A stretch of 48,831 nt of DNA from a virus: IMG/VR virus record IMGVR_UViG_3300024255_000043, positions 1-48,831 of that record; one strand, given 5' to 3'. This document shows positions 21,175 through 28,901 of this stretch, in pieces. The number at the start of each line of letters is the position of its first letter. Position 1 is the stretch's first letter. Below the pieces are notes generated by a model that ran no database searches, was not told the DNA's origin, and saw only the letters and a program-made list of their open reading frames with translations. Made by a program: the position numbers and the translations under genes.

Positions 21175-23721
21175 TTACCATAACCGCTGATGAGGGACAT
21201 CTAGCAGGGGAGTAGAGCCTCGTCCCCAAACCACCGAGGTGATCGTAGGTGGAGTTCTTTGTACCATGTAATTTAATCCCATAGACAGACTATCAACCAT
21301 GTCATCGTTTTTTGATGCAGGGAATAAGTTAAATTCGTTAATAAACGCATCCAACCATGGGGCGGTATTTGGTAGATAAACATTACCCGCCTCCACCATC
21401 GGCACAATTCCCGAAGCTCTTGATACCTTGCTACCATTTCCTTGCGGTTTCCAACCAACAAGACCTGGAACTTTTTTGTACATCATTTGGTGTACAGCAA
21501 AGCCGTTAGCAGCAAGCTCGATGATAGTTCCATTTAGTTGGTGCTGTTTATACATTCGAGCAATCATGGCCATCGTGCCGATAACATCTAGGCGTTGGCG
21601 CACCATGTCAAGGATGTAAAATTGCGAAGCTGCCTGACCAATAACTGTACCTACCACATAGTCACTCGTGTTGTTGTTAGTAAAGTTACAGTCGACCGAT
21701 AGTATTACTTGTTGGAATAATGGCAAATCATCGTCGCCCTTATAGTACTGCCACCACGTTGGGTCAAACATGTTACCTCCCTCGGGGGCAGGCCTCTGTT
21801 GATATAGAGACGCGAAGTCCCTGCTAGACATTTCTCTCGTCTTAAACAGTTCATGCTTGGTCCAGCCTAACTGAGGGCAGAGCGGTTCATCAATTTCAGT
21901 TCGCCAATCAGGCATAACATCACAACCTTCTGGCAAAGCAGGGCGAGAATCGGGGTCTTCGTAAAGAGCTGGAAGATCTACGATAGTCCATCCTTCACGA
22001 GACTCAGGGCTGACTTCTTTCTCTTTGTCAAGCAGGTAACCGATTAGGTCATTCTCGCTCCATCGCGTCTGAATAATCACAATAGCAGGAGGTTTACCGT
22101 CAGGAGTGACGGTGCGACGAGAGTAAAAGTCAGAGGTATACCAGTTTTGAAGCTTCTGCATAACTCTCGTACTTTCAGCTTCCGATCGGCCTTTTACGGG
22201 ATCGTCCATAATCAAAAGGTGACCTGTTCGACCAGTGCATGCACCCTCAACGCCAGCAGCCCATAGGCCACCACCAGCATTGGTCTTCCAGTAATTCACC
22301 GCTTTGGAGCTTTCATTCAGAAGACCTCCGCCTTCTTTAAAAAAGCTTCTAGCTTCGCCAGAGAATCCTTCTGCCATCTCTCCAGAATATGACGACAGAC
22401 CAATCGTGCGATCTGGGTGAGCTAGCAGGTATGCTGCAGGAAGAAGTCGGGAGGCTAGTTGGGAATTGTGAGTAGGATTTAGTTTCTTCCCTACAAGATA
22501 AAGGCCATCGGGCGAAGATACTTGGATGCACCGTCCCATCTCCCCGTCGAGCGTAACTTCCGCAGAGACAATTCCAATTCGACGGCGGACAGCGTGGCGC
22601 TTGACGCGCTTGCGTTCAAGAGTGCAAGGAATTTCAAGATTGGGTTGGAAGCCAACAGTATAGACCGTGGATTTACCTTGAATGCCACTGCTCGACAGAC
22701 AGGGCTCCTGTGATGTCAGGCAAGGGCGGAACCCCAAGGTAGTGCAAAGGTCCATAATCTCTCCTGCAAGTCTCTCAGAGGCCGTCACAATGCGTGCTCG
22801 GCCCGTCTTAGGACACATGCTCCCATCCGTGTCCATCAGGCCAGCCAGGAGGCGCAGGCGCTGGGGGATAGAAGAGCGAAGGTACTCTGCAGGGATGTGC
22901 TTATTTTTACGCAATCCAAGGTGCTTAAGCTCGCCGCTAAATCGCCCATTTCCACCCGTTCGCAGACCGTCCAAGCGGTAATACCAGACACCTGTCGTTT
23001 TATGTTGAGACTTACTGGTGATCTGGTACCCGCAAGCCTCGACAGCATCTGCGATCGCGCTGTCGGACTCGGGGCCGCAAAACAGGTTTGTACTCGCTGT
23101 GCCATCACCCAGCCATACGCCTAGGACATACGGGTCCATGGTTAGGTCCTTGCTGTCAAACTGCACTGCCTCAGTGTCAGGTAACTGGTATCGGGCACGC
23201 TCCTTACCAAGCTTACTCCATTCGACTAGCTCACTGGTTTCGACTGTCCGCCACTTGGCCCGTCCTCGATCGTAAACGGTCCATTCGTGATTCAAATGGC
23301 ACTCAATCGTCTCGCCATTGCCGACGTGAACGAGGGCATTCGATTGCACCTCTGGAGAGAGGGCTTCAACCTCAATCTGGCGACCAGAAGGGTGGAAAAC
23401 CCTGTCACCGACTCGAAGCTGGCCGTGAGTCGTCCAACCGTTTGTGGTCAGAATTGGAGTGGAATGAGCTGCGAGCTTGCCATGGCGAGGCGGGCACTGG
23501 ATGATTAAACGGGTGCAGGTGCCGTCAATAACACGCTGAAGCTGTTTAATCAGCTCTGCATGTACTTTGTAAAATCGATAATTTGGATTGACTTTTTTTA
23601 TGAATTTCCATAAGATAACCCTTTCGGCTTTCTTTACAGATTTCTTCGCTTTTACGTCTTTGACTAGATCACTGCCTGAGGCGGCGTAATCAAGAAAGTC
23701 CTTTCCTGCTTTGCTTGCCAT
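21175..23721 (-). CDS. terL: Terminase large subunit interrupted by an intein, 848 aa (511 aa after splicing)
   Basis: The packaging motor ATPase and nuclease. The Walker A loop (C-P-P-R-H-G-K-S) is split after its lysine by a 337-residue intein; the serine needed for ATP binding is the +1 residue. After the intein come the adenine-side segment, Walker B (L-L-I-M-D-D-P), the coupling region, and the nuclease domain with D-C-N-F near I-L-S-V-D-C-N-F and later aspartates (DDMVDSL). Spliced length (about 511) fits TerL. The ATG at 23721 follows GAGGAT; a TTG two codons upstream is less likely. It overlaps TerS at its start region. Without splicing the ATPase cannot work. Confidence 0.92.
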   Translation of the reverse strand: MASKAGKDFLDYAASGSDLVKDVKAKKSVKKAERVILWKFIKKVNPNYRFYKVHAELIKQLQRVIDGTCTRLIIQCPPRHGKLAAHSTPILTTNGWTTHGQLRVGDRVFHPSGRQIEVEALSPEVQSNALVHVGNGETIECHLNHEWTVYDRGRAKWRTVETSELVEWSKLGKERARYQLPDTEAVQFDSKDLTMDPYVLGVWLGDGTASTNLFCGPESDSAIADAVEACGYQITSKSQHKTTGVWYYRLDGLRTGGNGRFSGELKHLGLRKNKHIPAEYLRSSIPQRLRLLAGLMDTDGSMCPKTGRARIVTASERLAGEIMDLCTTLGFRPCLTSQEPCLSSSGIQGKSTVYTVGFQPNLEIPCTLERKRVKRHAVRRRIGIVSAEVTLDGEMGRCIQVSSPDGLYLVGKKLNPTHNSQLASRLLPAAYLLAHPDRTIGLSSYSGEMAEGFSGEARSFFKEGGGLLNESSKAVNYWKTNAGGGLWAAGVEGACTGRTGHLLIMDDPVKGRSEAESTRVMQKLQNWYTSDFYSRRTVTPDGKPPAIVIIQTRWSENDLIGYLLDKEKEVSPESREGWTIVDLPALYEDPDSRPALPEGCDVMPDWRTEIDEPLCPQLGWTKHELFKTREMSSRDFASLYQQRPAPEGGNMFDPTWWQYYKGDDDLPLFQQVILSVDCNFTNNNTSDYVVGTVIGQAASQFYILDMVRQRLDVIGTMAMIARMYKQHQLNGTIIELAANGFAVHQMMYKKVPGLVGWKPQGNGSKVSRASGIVPMVEAGNVYLPNTAPWLDAFINEFNLFPASKNDDMVDSLSMGLNYMVQRTPPTITSVVWGRGSTPLLDVPHQRLW
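22465..23475 (-). mobile_element. Class 3-like intein with LAGLIDADG endonuclease, inserted in the TerL Walker A loop
   Basis: 337 residues from Leu83 to Asn419 of TerL. The first residue is leucine, so the usual Cys/Ser/Thr nucleophile is absent. The three marks of class 3 inteins are present: Trp in block B (L-N-H-E-W-T-V), Cys in block F (M-G-R-C-I-Q-V) and Thr next to the terminal His-Asn in block G (N-P-T-H-N, then +1 Ser). Between the blocks lies a LAGLIDADG endonuclease with two dodecapeptides (VLGVWLGDG near residue 200 and LLAGLMDTDG near residue 293 of TerL). Class 3 inteins are known mainly from phage terminases and DnaB helicases. The splicing prediction is strong; activity is inferred. 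Confidence 0.85.
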
Positions 23722-23723
23722 GA

Positions 23724-24365
23724 TCAATCCTCGTCTAGTGGAATTTCGTAAGCTTCGTCAACCTCTTCTCCGTCAATAATCTCAACAGCAACCTCTTCGA
23801 GTTCGTTGTCAACGACTTCCATTAGTTGGCCTACACCAAGTGATGTCGCCCAGGCCTGACGGCCACTGTCGGAGATGTTAGAAGCCGCCCTGAGTAGTCC
23901 CGAAACTAAGCCCATGGGAATTGCCTCGTCTTCATCTTCCGCCTTCTCTAGGCGCTTCTGGATGATTCTTACGATGTCACTCGACACGTCCATCATGTTA
24001 CGGGCCTGGTCTTCGTTCGCCTGGCGAAAATCATCGATAGCCTGGCGCTGACGAGCTCGTTCGATCTTCTGCGACTGTTTGAAAACAAGCTCCATCTCCC
24101 TGCGATCATAAGAGGCCACTCGCCGTTCCCAGCCGAAGCGTTTTGCCCACTGATTAACCGTTCCCGCTGACACCTCGATATAGACCGCAGTTGAGGGGAT
24201 ATCCCTGTGCTTGCCGCAGTTCAAATAATACAAAAAGGCCTTGTATTCCTTCTCGTTTTCATGTCTACCAGCGTCTCTTACCCGATAGCCTCGAGTGAAT
24301 GCCCAGATAGGCCCTGGCGCTACCTCTGATTGAACCTCTTTCCAGGAGCCAGGGTCATTGTTCAC
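23724..24365 (-). CDS. terS: Terminase small subunit, 213 aa
   Basis: Recognises phage DNA for packaging. Near residues 60-80 (YIEVSAGTVNQWAKRFGWERRVASYDRRE) there is a helix-turn-helix typical of small terminase subunits, where a W-x-x-R-F-x-W segment follows a recognition helix. A long charged coiled coil (residues 85-150) and an acidic C-terminus that could contact TerL follow. It starts at GTG 24365 after GGAGAGG and sits immediately upstream of TerL. A TTTGGCATACTAG promoter and a terminator hairpin precede it. Confidence 0.75.
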   Translation of the reverse strand: MNNDPGSWKEVQSEVAPGPIWAFTRGYRVRDAGRHENEKEYKAFLYYLNCGKHRDIPSTAVYIEVSAGTVNQWAKRFGWERRVASYDRREMELVFKQSQKIERARQRQAIDDFRQANEDQARNMMDVSSDIVRIIQKRLEKAEDEDEAIPMGLVSGLLRAASNISDSGRQAWATSLGVGQLMEVVDNELEEVAVEIIDGEEVDEAYEIPLDED

Positions 24366-24388
24366 GACTAGAACCTCTCCATGTCGGG

Positions 24389-24402
24389 CTAGTATGCCAA
24401 AG
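24389..24402 (-). promoter_or_regulatory. Late-type promoter CTTTGGCATACTAG
   Basis: Extended -10 of the TTGG(C/T)A(T/C)ACTA type, 24 bases before the TerS start and directly after a terminator. Closely related sequences precede 35448, 37793, 46325 and 47690. Confidence 0.55.
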
Positions 24403-24405
24403 CAT

Positions 24406-24426
24406 TAAAAAAGCCCCCGAAGGGGC
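24406..24426 (-). terminator. Rho-independent terminator after hli
   Basis: Minus strand: GCCCC, TTCG loop, GGGGC, then six T. Confidence 0.85.
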
Positions 24427-24476
24427 GTAGCCAGTAACTTCTTTTTCCCCAATGGGTTTTTCGAGTTATTGGCTAC
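24427..24476. repeat. 50-base inverted repeat between hli and TerS
   Basis: GTAGCCAGTAACTT at 24427-24440 pairs with GAGTTATTGGCTAC at 24463-24476, enclosing two T/A runs and a CCCC-AAT-GGG inner hairpin. It lies between the hli stop and the terminator and could stabilise the hli mRNA or block polymerase from either side. Confidence 0.6.
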
Positions 24477-24481
24477 CGATA

Positions 24482-24586
24482 TCAGAACAGACCTGGAATG
24501 ATCTGACCAGTCAGGGCGTAAGCTCCAATTGCTGCGACGATACCCAGCATAGCGAGGCGACCATTTAAGAGTTCAGCGTTGTTCAT
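24482..24586 (-). CDS. hli: High-light-inducible protein (Hli), 34 aa
   Basis: A single-helix thylakoid protein of the chlorophyll a/b-binding superfamily. The whole signature is seen: A-E-L-L-N-G-R-L-A-M-L-G near residues 4-15 (the chlorophyll-binding E-x-x-N-x-R motif), a hydrophobic helix (IVAAIGAY), and L-T-G-Q-I-I-P-G. Phage Hli proteins protect photosystems or bind chlorophyll during infection and are among the best markers of cyanophages. This is a very short form. It has its own TGTGGTAAACTG promoter and lies next to TerS, among packaging rather than photosynthesis genes. There is no Shine-Dalgarno. Confidence 0.92.
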   Translation of the reverse strand: MNNAELLNGRLAMLGIVAAIGAYALTGQIIPGLF

Positions 24587-24609
24587 TTCTGTTCAGCGAT
24601 AGACTCTTC

Positions 24610-24621
24610 AGTTTACCACAT
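24610..24621 (-). promoter_or_regulatory. Promoter of hli (TGTGGTAAACTG)
   Basis: Extended -10 of the phage family, 24 bases before the hli ATG, in a gap of about 45 bases. Confidence 0.5.
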
Positions 24622-24630
24622 CACGGAACT

Positions 24631-24906
24631 TCATTTAGGCCAGAACTCACTAAAACTGATTCTCACCTTTTCGAGGCCTTCGAAACGAAGCCGTCCCACT
24701 ACCTCTGCAGCTTTTTGAATGTTATCAATTGTAAGGGGTTCTGTAGTTCCTATAGCCCAGACTTGAGAGACGAAATTTACATTGATAACCAGCAGTTTTT
24801 GTTTTTCGAAATAGTGGAAAGGAGTTTCACCTTCCTGCAAGTAATCGATCAAGACTGCCCTAAAATCCTCGGGATCGAGTTCAAGGTTAGGAAATTGATG
24901 AATCAT
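24631..24906 (-). CDS. Hypothetical protein, 91 aa
   Basis: Acidic N-terminal half (LELDPEDFRAVLIDYLQEGETPFHYF) and a hydrophobic middle (LLVINVNFVSQVW). Its ATG overlaps the ThyX stop, so it is likely translated with ThyX. No known family. Confidence 0.6.
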   Translation of the reverse strand: MIHQFPNLELDPEDFRAVLIDYLQEGETPFHYFEKQKLLVINVNFVSQVWAIGTTEPLTIDNIQKAAEVVGRLRFEGLEKVRISFSEFWPK

Positions 24907-25625
24907 GAGAATGCTGCCTCCGAAATCGTGGGGAACTGTTTATCAAAGATGGACTTAATAGCACATGCTACCAGACGATGTTCATCCTGCGTCTCGATAC
25001 TGCAACGAGCCTGCAGATAGTGGAGCCATGAGCGGAGCGTGCCATTCATATAGAGGCGGGTCGGAGTGCCTAGCGGTAGGATGCTGCGAGCGCATTCTTT
25101 AGCAACACCTTTACTGAGCATATACTCGTAGTAATCAAAAGTGTTGTTATAAAGCTGCTGAATTTGCTTTTCAGCGAGGCTTACGAATTCAGGGTCAAGA
25201 TCATCGTGGCTGGCTTGTTTGTTCTTGAGGTCCTGAGACCGCAAATGAGGCAGGCCGATGGTACCGAGCTGGTCAACAGAGCTATACCGCTGACTAAACT
25301 CTTGAAACGAGAATGATCGGTGGCGCAGGATTTGGGCGGCAATAGCCCGAGTTGTCTCGACCTCGACCACCATATTGGACATCTCTAGAGGGCTCCAGTG
25401 CTTGTGCTTCATTAGATAGCGGAGCAGGCGAGGAGCAGTCTCAATATTCTGCTGATTATTTGGGTTCGAGACTCGAGCGCAGTAGGTTACGATAAACTCG
25501 GACTCTGCCAGCTCGGTTAGGTCGGCAACATTGTGCTCGCGTTCATTTTCAAAAAGCTGGATAAGATTTTCATCAGACAGCCTGGAAGTACTGATTAGAC
25601 GTGCGTCGTGGACTTCGTGTTTCAT
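24903..25625 (-). CDS. thyX: Flavin-dependent thymidylate synthase ThyX, 240 aa
   Basis: Makes dTMP from dUMP using FAD, NADPH and methylene-tetrahydrofolate. The ThyX signature R-H-R-x(7)-S is seen in QILRHRSFSFQEFSQRYSS, with HKHWSPLEM before it and SILPLGTPTRLYMNGTLRSW later. It completes the route from dcd. The ATG at 25625 is preferred over upstream codons that would translate a leader with three CACTCTGCCC repeats. No Shine-Dalgarno is visible, so translation may depend on the leader. Confidence 0.93.
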   Translation of the reverse strand: MKHEVHDARLISTSRLSDENLIQLFENEREHNVADLTELAESEFIVTYCARVSNPNNQQNIETAPRLLRYLMKHKHWSPLEMSNMVVEVETTRAIAAQILRHRSFSFQEFSQRYSSVDQLGTIGLPHLRSQDLKNKQASHDDLDPEFVSLAEKQIQQLYNNTFDYYEYMLSKGVAKECARSILPLGTPTRLYMNGTLRSWLHYLQARCSIETQDEHRLVACAIKSIFDKQFPTISEAAFS

Positions 25626-25633
25626 AGTTGTTT

Positions 25634-25671
25634 GGGCAGAGTGAGGGGGCAGAGTGAGGGGCAGAGTGACT
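25634..25671 (-). repeat. Triplicated leader of thyX
   Basis: Three direct copies of TCACTCTGCCC with one or two extra C between them, immediately before the ATG. They occupy the place of the ribosome site. They may bind a protein or RNA, or be a recent slippage product. Confidence 0.6.
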
Positions 25672-25680
25672 GAAAGGCGA

Positions 25681-25863
25681 TCAGCGATTACAGAGAAGCC
25701 ATACAGCATTCAGCAGAAGAACGAGAGTAAAGACAACATTCAGCAGAAGAACGAGAGTAAAGACAATCAGAATTGGAGAAAATACCCAAATCCAAGGCCA
25801 AGCAATTAGACCCGTTAGCTTAAGCACGACAAAGACAGCGGTCAAAACTTCAGGTAATCCCAT
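25681..25863 (-). CDS. Membrane protein with duplicated helix segment, 60 aa
   Basis: Almost entirely hydrophobic (MGLPEVLTAVFVVLKLTGL..., then WPWIWVF). Near the C-terminus a 10-residue unit V-F-T-L-V-L-L-L-N is duplicated, corresponding to an exact 30-base tandem repeat. Probably two membrane helices. Function unknown. Confidence 0.5.
   Translation of the reverse strand: MGLPEVLTAVFVVLKLTGLIAWPWIWVFSPILIVFTLVLLLNVVFTLVLLLNAVWLLCNR
25707..25766 (-). repeat. Exact 30-base tandem duplication inside the membrane-protein gene
   Basis: Positions 25707-25736 and 25737-25766 are identical. The unit is ten codons, so the frame is kept and one hydrophobic segment is lengthened. It is likely a recent duplication. 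Confidence 0.85.
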
Positions 25864-25906
25864 TTAAAATGTGAAGGTAATGTTTTTTTTCGTATGCCAT
25901 AGGAGA

Positions 25907-26809
25907 TCAGAAAGCGTCTTCTGTGGGCTCATCCAATATAACATGTCGATACCCAGAAGGCAACCCTAACTTCTTGATGGTAACTTCAGGGGCAGGCCAC
26001 TCCTGTCTTGTCAAGGAGTCTTTGTATCGCCGAATAGCGCTAACGGACTGGTTTTTGCCTTCCTGTAAGAAGTCTTCATCTGCTACAAGGATGTCCGCAA
26101 CATACGGGGGCTTCTTCTCGACAACAGCAAATTCAAATCCCCATTCGCCGCCAAAGGCGATCTCAGCGGCCTTGACGTAGAATCCAGATTGAAAGATGTA
26201 GCCAAGATCAACCGACTTCCAACCGAACTTTTCTACTTGAACTGCATCAGTAGTTTTCAAGTCAAGGATCATTCGCCTATCGAAATCGACGCGATCGAGG
26301 CGAGCTTTGCATGGAACACCTTCCCACTCAAAGTAAACCGAGACCTCGTTGTGCCTAATGTAATCGGGCTGTGAAGGGTCGAAATATGCCACCCGTTGCA
26401 GACTAGCAGTCATGCCTTCTACTGCGGCATAGTCGTCCTCTGAGAGACCTGTACGGCGGTCCAAAGGCTTGCCGTCTGGATATAACAATGCTTCGAGGTC
26501 TGACTTCTTTGCGGACTTCTTATAGGCAATCCCTTTACTGTCCAGGGCTTCTCTTATTTCAGGCACTGTTAAGTCCAGCTTTTCCTTAGATCTGTCGAAG
26601 TACGATGCGTCAAAAGCCTTTCTGCCATCCAGAAGCAAGGTATGAGCAGCTGTGCCCAGGGCCATCGCGGGAGTATTTATTCGTTTTTCTTTCAATTTCG
26701 CCTGATAATGGGCTGAGCTCTTCAGGATATGCTTGAGAGAGCTTTGGTTCAGTCCAGGAGCTCTGCGGTATTCAAAATCTGACTCGTTGTAGCGAACCTC
26801 AAACGTCAT
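25907..26809 (-). CDS. RecE/Cas4-like PD-(D/E)xK exonuclease, 300 aa
   Basis: A 5'-3' double-strand exonuclease that makes single strands for Bet. Visible are ALGTAAHTLLLDG near residue 50 (the G-x-x-x-H motif), then PCKARLDRVDF with the catalytic D and ILDLKTTDAVQ with the D/E-x-K centre (about residues 170-190), and LGYIFQSGFYVKA, the Q-x-x-x-Y segment of YqaJ/RecE nucleases. With Bet (30310-31182) it forms a complete phage recombination pair. A TATACTG promoter precedes it inside the end of the RusA gene. Confidence 0.82.
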   Translation of the reverse strand: MTFEVRYNESDFEYRRAPGLNQSSLKHILKSSAHYQAKLKEKRINTPAMALGTAAHTLLLDGRKAFDASYFDRSKEKLDLTVPEIREALDSKGIAYKKSAKKSDLEALLYPDGKPLDRRTGLSEDDYAAVEGMTASLQRVAYFDPSQPDYIRHNEVSVYFEWEGVPCKARLDRVDFDRRMILDLKTTDAVQVEKFGWKSVDLGYIFQSGFYVKAAEIAFGGEWGFEFAVVEKKPPYVADILVADEDFLQEGKNQSVSAIRRYKDSLTRQEWPAPEVTIKKLGLPSGYRHVILDEPTEDAF

Positions 26810-26830
26810 AGGGGAACTGAGCTCTTTGCA

Positions 26831-27193
26831 TCAGTATATCATCTCGTAAATCTTGATATGCCAAACAGAGTCTGCTTTTTTAGCCTTTTTCCACTTGATT
26901 TCAAGCTGTGAGATAATGCTCACTCGGTCGTCTGTCCACAGGACGCCGTTAGCGCAGTCCATAAGAGCTCCTGCCACGTTGTCCAGGTCTCCGCGACCTT
27001 CGCCCTCGACTTCCACTTCAACGCGAAGAGGACCCTCTAAGGGGTCCCCTGTGTACTGCTCTTTAATAGATGCCAGCATCTCTTTACGTTTATCCAGATA
27101 AGCCTTCGGCATGTAAGCATGCCCCCTTGCTACCCTCGGCCTTGCCTTACTAAAAAGAGGCTGATCGATTCGTAGCTCAGTTATCAGTTTCAA
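26831..27193 (-). CDS. RusA-type Holliday junction resolvase, 120 aa
   Basis: A small endonuclease that cuts four-way DNA junctions. The signature G-R-G-D-L-D-N-V-A-G-A-L-M-D-C-A-N-G-V near residue 70, followed by T-D-D-R-V, supplies the three catalytic aspartates of RusA. It resolves recombination intermediates before packaging. It is next to the exonuclease, and a GGCATACTG promoter element lies 20 bases upstream. Confidence 0.88.
   Translation of the reverse strand: MKLITELRIDQPLFSKARPRVARGHAYMPKAYLDKRKEMLASIKEQYTGDPLEGPLRVEVEVEGEGRGDLDNVAGALMDCANGVLWTDDRVSIISQLEIKWKKAKKADSVWHIKIYEMIY
26832..26842 (-). promoter_or_regulatory. TATACTG promoter of the exonuclease gene
   Basis: ATGATATACTG, 23 bases before the ATG at 26809 and inside the last codons of the RusA gene. 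Confidence 0.55.
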
Positions 27194-27343
27194 GGCCAGC
27201 AGTCAACTAGCCCAGTATGCCTATACAGCACAAAACCTCACCACACTTGGGCGAGGTCTTGGCGGCTGCGGCCCCTGCAGGGAGTGCAAAAACAGATGCT
27301 ATTCCTAGCGTCCTAGGGCAGAGCTGCGACGTAAATATTGTAC
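27194..27343 (-). promoter_or_regulatory. Intergenic region upstream of rusA
   Basis: 150 bases with no convincing minus-strand gene. It holds the GGCATACTG element (27213-27221) before RusA, a TACAAT element near 27340 and a GC-rich middle with CCTGCAGG. Short plus-strand frames here are judged chance. Confidence 0.4.
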
Positions 27344-27955
27344 CTATTCACATTTACTAGACTCCTGGTCATCGCAGGAACCCTCTGGACCCAGGACGCA
27401 AGTATTGCCGTTAGCTTTAACTCCTAACAAGAAGCCGCGCTTCTCGATCACTTTAATAATTTCATCAGGATCGGAGTCAGAAATGCCCCTGTTTCTTAGG
27501 ATCATATCAACTTCTTCTGAAGAAAGCTCGACAGGACCTAGATTCGGGTCCCACTCCCAATCACCGCCGTCATCCCAACCGTCGAGTGGTTGATCGTCGA
27601 CGTCACTCAAGCCGTATTCATTCAAGAGCTCTTGGCCAGCAGCCGCCATGTGGGCAGCATCTTCCAGGACGTCTTCGTAGGTGGCGGCAAAAGGAACTTT
27701 TTCGGTAGCAATCTTGAGGAGTACTAAGTACCCGATAAGGTCTTGCAGGGTGTCTTCGTCGACGCCAGAAGTGCCAGATGTTGAAATCCGACTCAGTTTG
27801 TCATCGATCCTGACCTTGATCTGCTCAACAGCATTAGACTTGGAGAAAATACGGCTGGGGTTAAGAGCCGAATCTCCGTACTTGCGGTTTTTCTCGAGCA
27901 AGAGGTCGCGAACAGAGTCGCAAACTTCGTTGATCTTTTGTTGGGTGTTAGTCAT
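27344..27955 (-). CDS. DUF1599/Nmad1-like, MazG-related protein, 203 aa
   Basis: The first 85 residues (LLLEKNRKYGDSALNPSRIF, IKVRIDDKLSRISTSG, DTLQDLIGYLVLLKI) follow the pattern E-K-N-x-x-Y-G-D-S, R-x-x-D-K-x-S-R, D-x-L-x-D-L-x-G-Y of the DUF1599/Nmad1 domain, an all-alpha nucleotide-related domain in the MazG superfamily. The rest is acidic, with a WDDGGDWEWDPN loop. It may hydrolyse or bind a nucleoside triphosphate. Substrate unknown. Confidence 0.7.
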   Translation of the reverse strand: MTNTQQKINEVCDSVRDLLLEKNRKYGDSALNPSRIFSKSNAVEQIKVRIDDKLSRISTSGTSGVDEDTLQDLIGYLVLLKIATEKVPFAATYEDVLEDAAHMAAAGQELLNEYGLSDVDDQPLDGWDDGGDWEWDPNLGPVELSSEEVDMILRNRGISDSDPDEIIKVIEKRGFLLGVKANGNTCVLGPEGSCDDQESSKCE

Positions 27956-28215
27956 TTAGAGGATTCTTCGCGAATGGATCGATTGTCCCGCACGGTGACG
28001 GTCTGATGGCCTTTGGCGTTCTTGGGCACGTAACAGGTAATCCCTGTTGGGCTCCATTGTATCACTACAGCCTTGACCCATCCGCCCCCAGAGTAAATCT
28101 TAACAGGTGTTTGCTTTCGCATAGACCTTAAAGGCTGAGGTTCCTGGGCCATCCATTCAGCCGCTTTCAGGGCAGAAGCCTTATATTTGATTGTTCCGTC
28201 TTGAAGCTGCCTCAT
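27952..28215 (-). CDS. Basic hypothetical protein, 87 aa
   Basis: Lys/Arg-rich; contains KTPVKIYSGGGWVKAVVIQWSPTGITCYV-like strands that could form a small SH3-like barrel (described here in part only), then VPKNAKGHQTVTVRDNRSI. It may bind nucleic acid. It overlaps both neighbours. Confidence 0.6.
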   Translation of the reverse strand: MRQLQDGTIKYKASALKAAEWMAQEPQPLRSMRKQTPVKIYSGGGWVKAVVIQWSPTGITCYVPKNAKGHQTVTVRDNRSIREESSK

Positions 28216-28469
28216 CAGTTAGGACTCCTTGTTTTGCAGGTAAAATCTGAAGCCAGAAAAATCATGGCACGATCGGTGTGATTGCGCCAAATCTTTTCCG
28301 CTTCGATCCAGTTTACAGGATTGGTTTTCTCCATGTTTGGCCACAGCAAGACCACAAACTCTCCAGCTCTTTTGTCAGGCCTTTCCTGAGCTTCTAGCTG
28401 TTCGTTTAGCCAAGAAGTATGAGCTCTTTCCTTGCGCTTCCTTTTATCTCTACGATTCTTATTTGTCAT
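28215..28469 (-). CDS. Basic hypothetical protein, 84 aa
   Basis: Starts MTNKNRRDKRKRKERAH, a strongly basic N-terminus, followed by a globular part with WLNEQLEAQERPDKRAG and WPNMEKTNPVNWIEAEKIW. The start overlaps the upstream Q-E-G-R-stop, which provides CAGGAGG. Confidence 0.6.
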   Translation of the reverse strand: MTNKNRRDKRKRKERAHTSWLNEQLEAQERPDKRAGEFVVLLWPNMEKTNPVNWIEAEKIWRNHTDRAMIFLASDFTCKTRSPN

Positions 28470-28879
28470 CGGCCCTCCTGAGCCATTTCCAGTTGAAAAT
28501 GAGAAGGCATTCGTCCATTGACGCCTGCAACCGCTTTAATAACAGTAGGAACATTGGCTCGGCTGTACCGAAGAACCCAAAAGTCTTTTTCCGAGTTATA
28601 TCTGAGAAGACCTTCGCTTGTCATCTCACCCAGAACCTCATCAACACAAATTTCAGCCCAGGTGCGGCCTTCTTCGTCATCTTCGTCAATCTTGAGGTCC
28701 TCTGTTGAACAGACTGCTGACAGCGCATGCACGACCTCGTGACTCTTGATGGCTGTTCTAAACATCAGCACCGCCCATACAAAGGGACGTACTACAGCTG
28801 TCGTAAGCTTTGGGGTATCGTCGAATACCGCTCCAACCGTTCCTGGGGCTAATTCAGCTTGCTCGAGTGTAAAAAACAT
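28466..28879 (-). CDS. Hypothetical protein, 137 aa
   Basis: Starts MFFTLEQAELAPG after CAGGAGGCAA, which decides the start over one 24 bases upstream. It has an aromatic central helix region (VVRPFVWAVLMFRTAI), an acidic stretch (KIDEDDEEGRTWAEICVDE) and an end with DFWVLRYSRANVPTVIKA. The layout could be a winged helix, but this is not certain. Function unknown. Confidence 0.6.
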   Translation of the reverse strand: MFFTLEQAELAPGTVGAVFDDTPKLTTAVVRPFVWAVLMFRTAIKSHEVVHALSAVCSTEDLKIDEDDEEGRTWAEICVDEVLGEMTSEGLLRYNSEKDFWVLRYSRANVPTVIKAVAGVNGRMPSHFQLEMAQEGR

Positions 28880-28901
28880 TTGCCTCCTGTTTGCTGGTTT
28901 C

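Noticed and set aside
27217-27360. Plus-strand 47-codon frame before rusA
   Set aside because: It opposes all neighbours, overlaps the end of the next gene and has no ribosome site; codon pattern and composition are not convincing.
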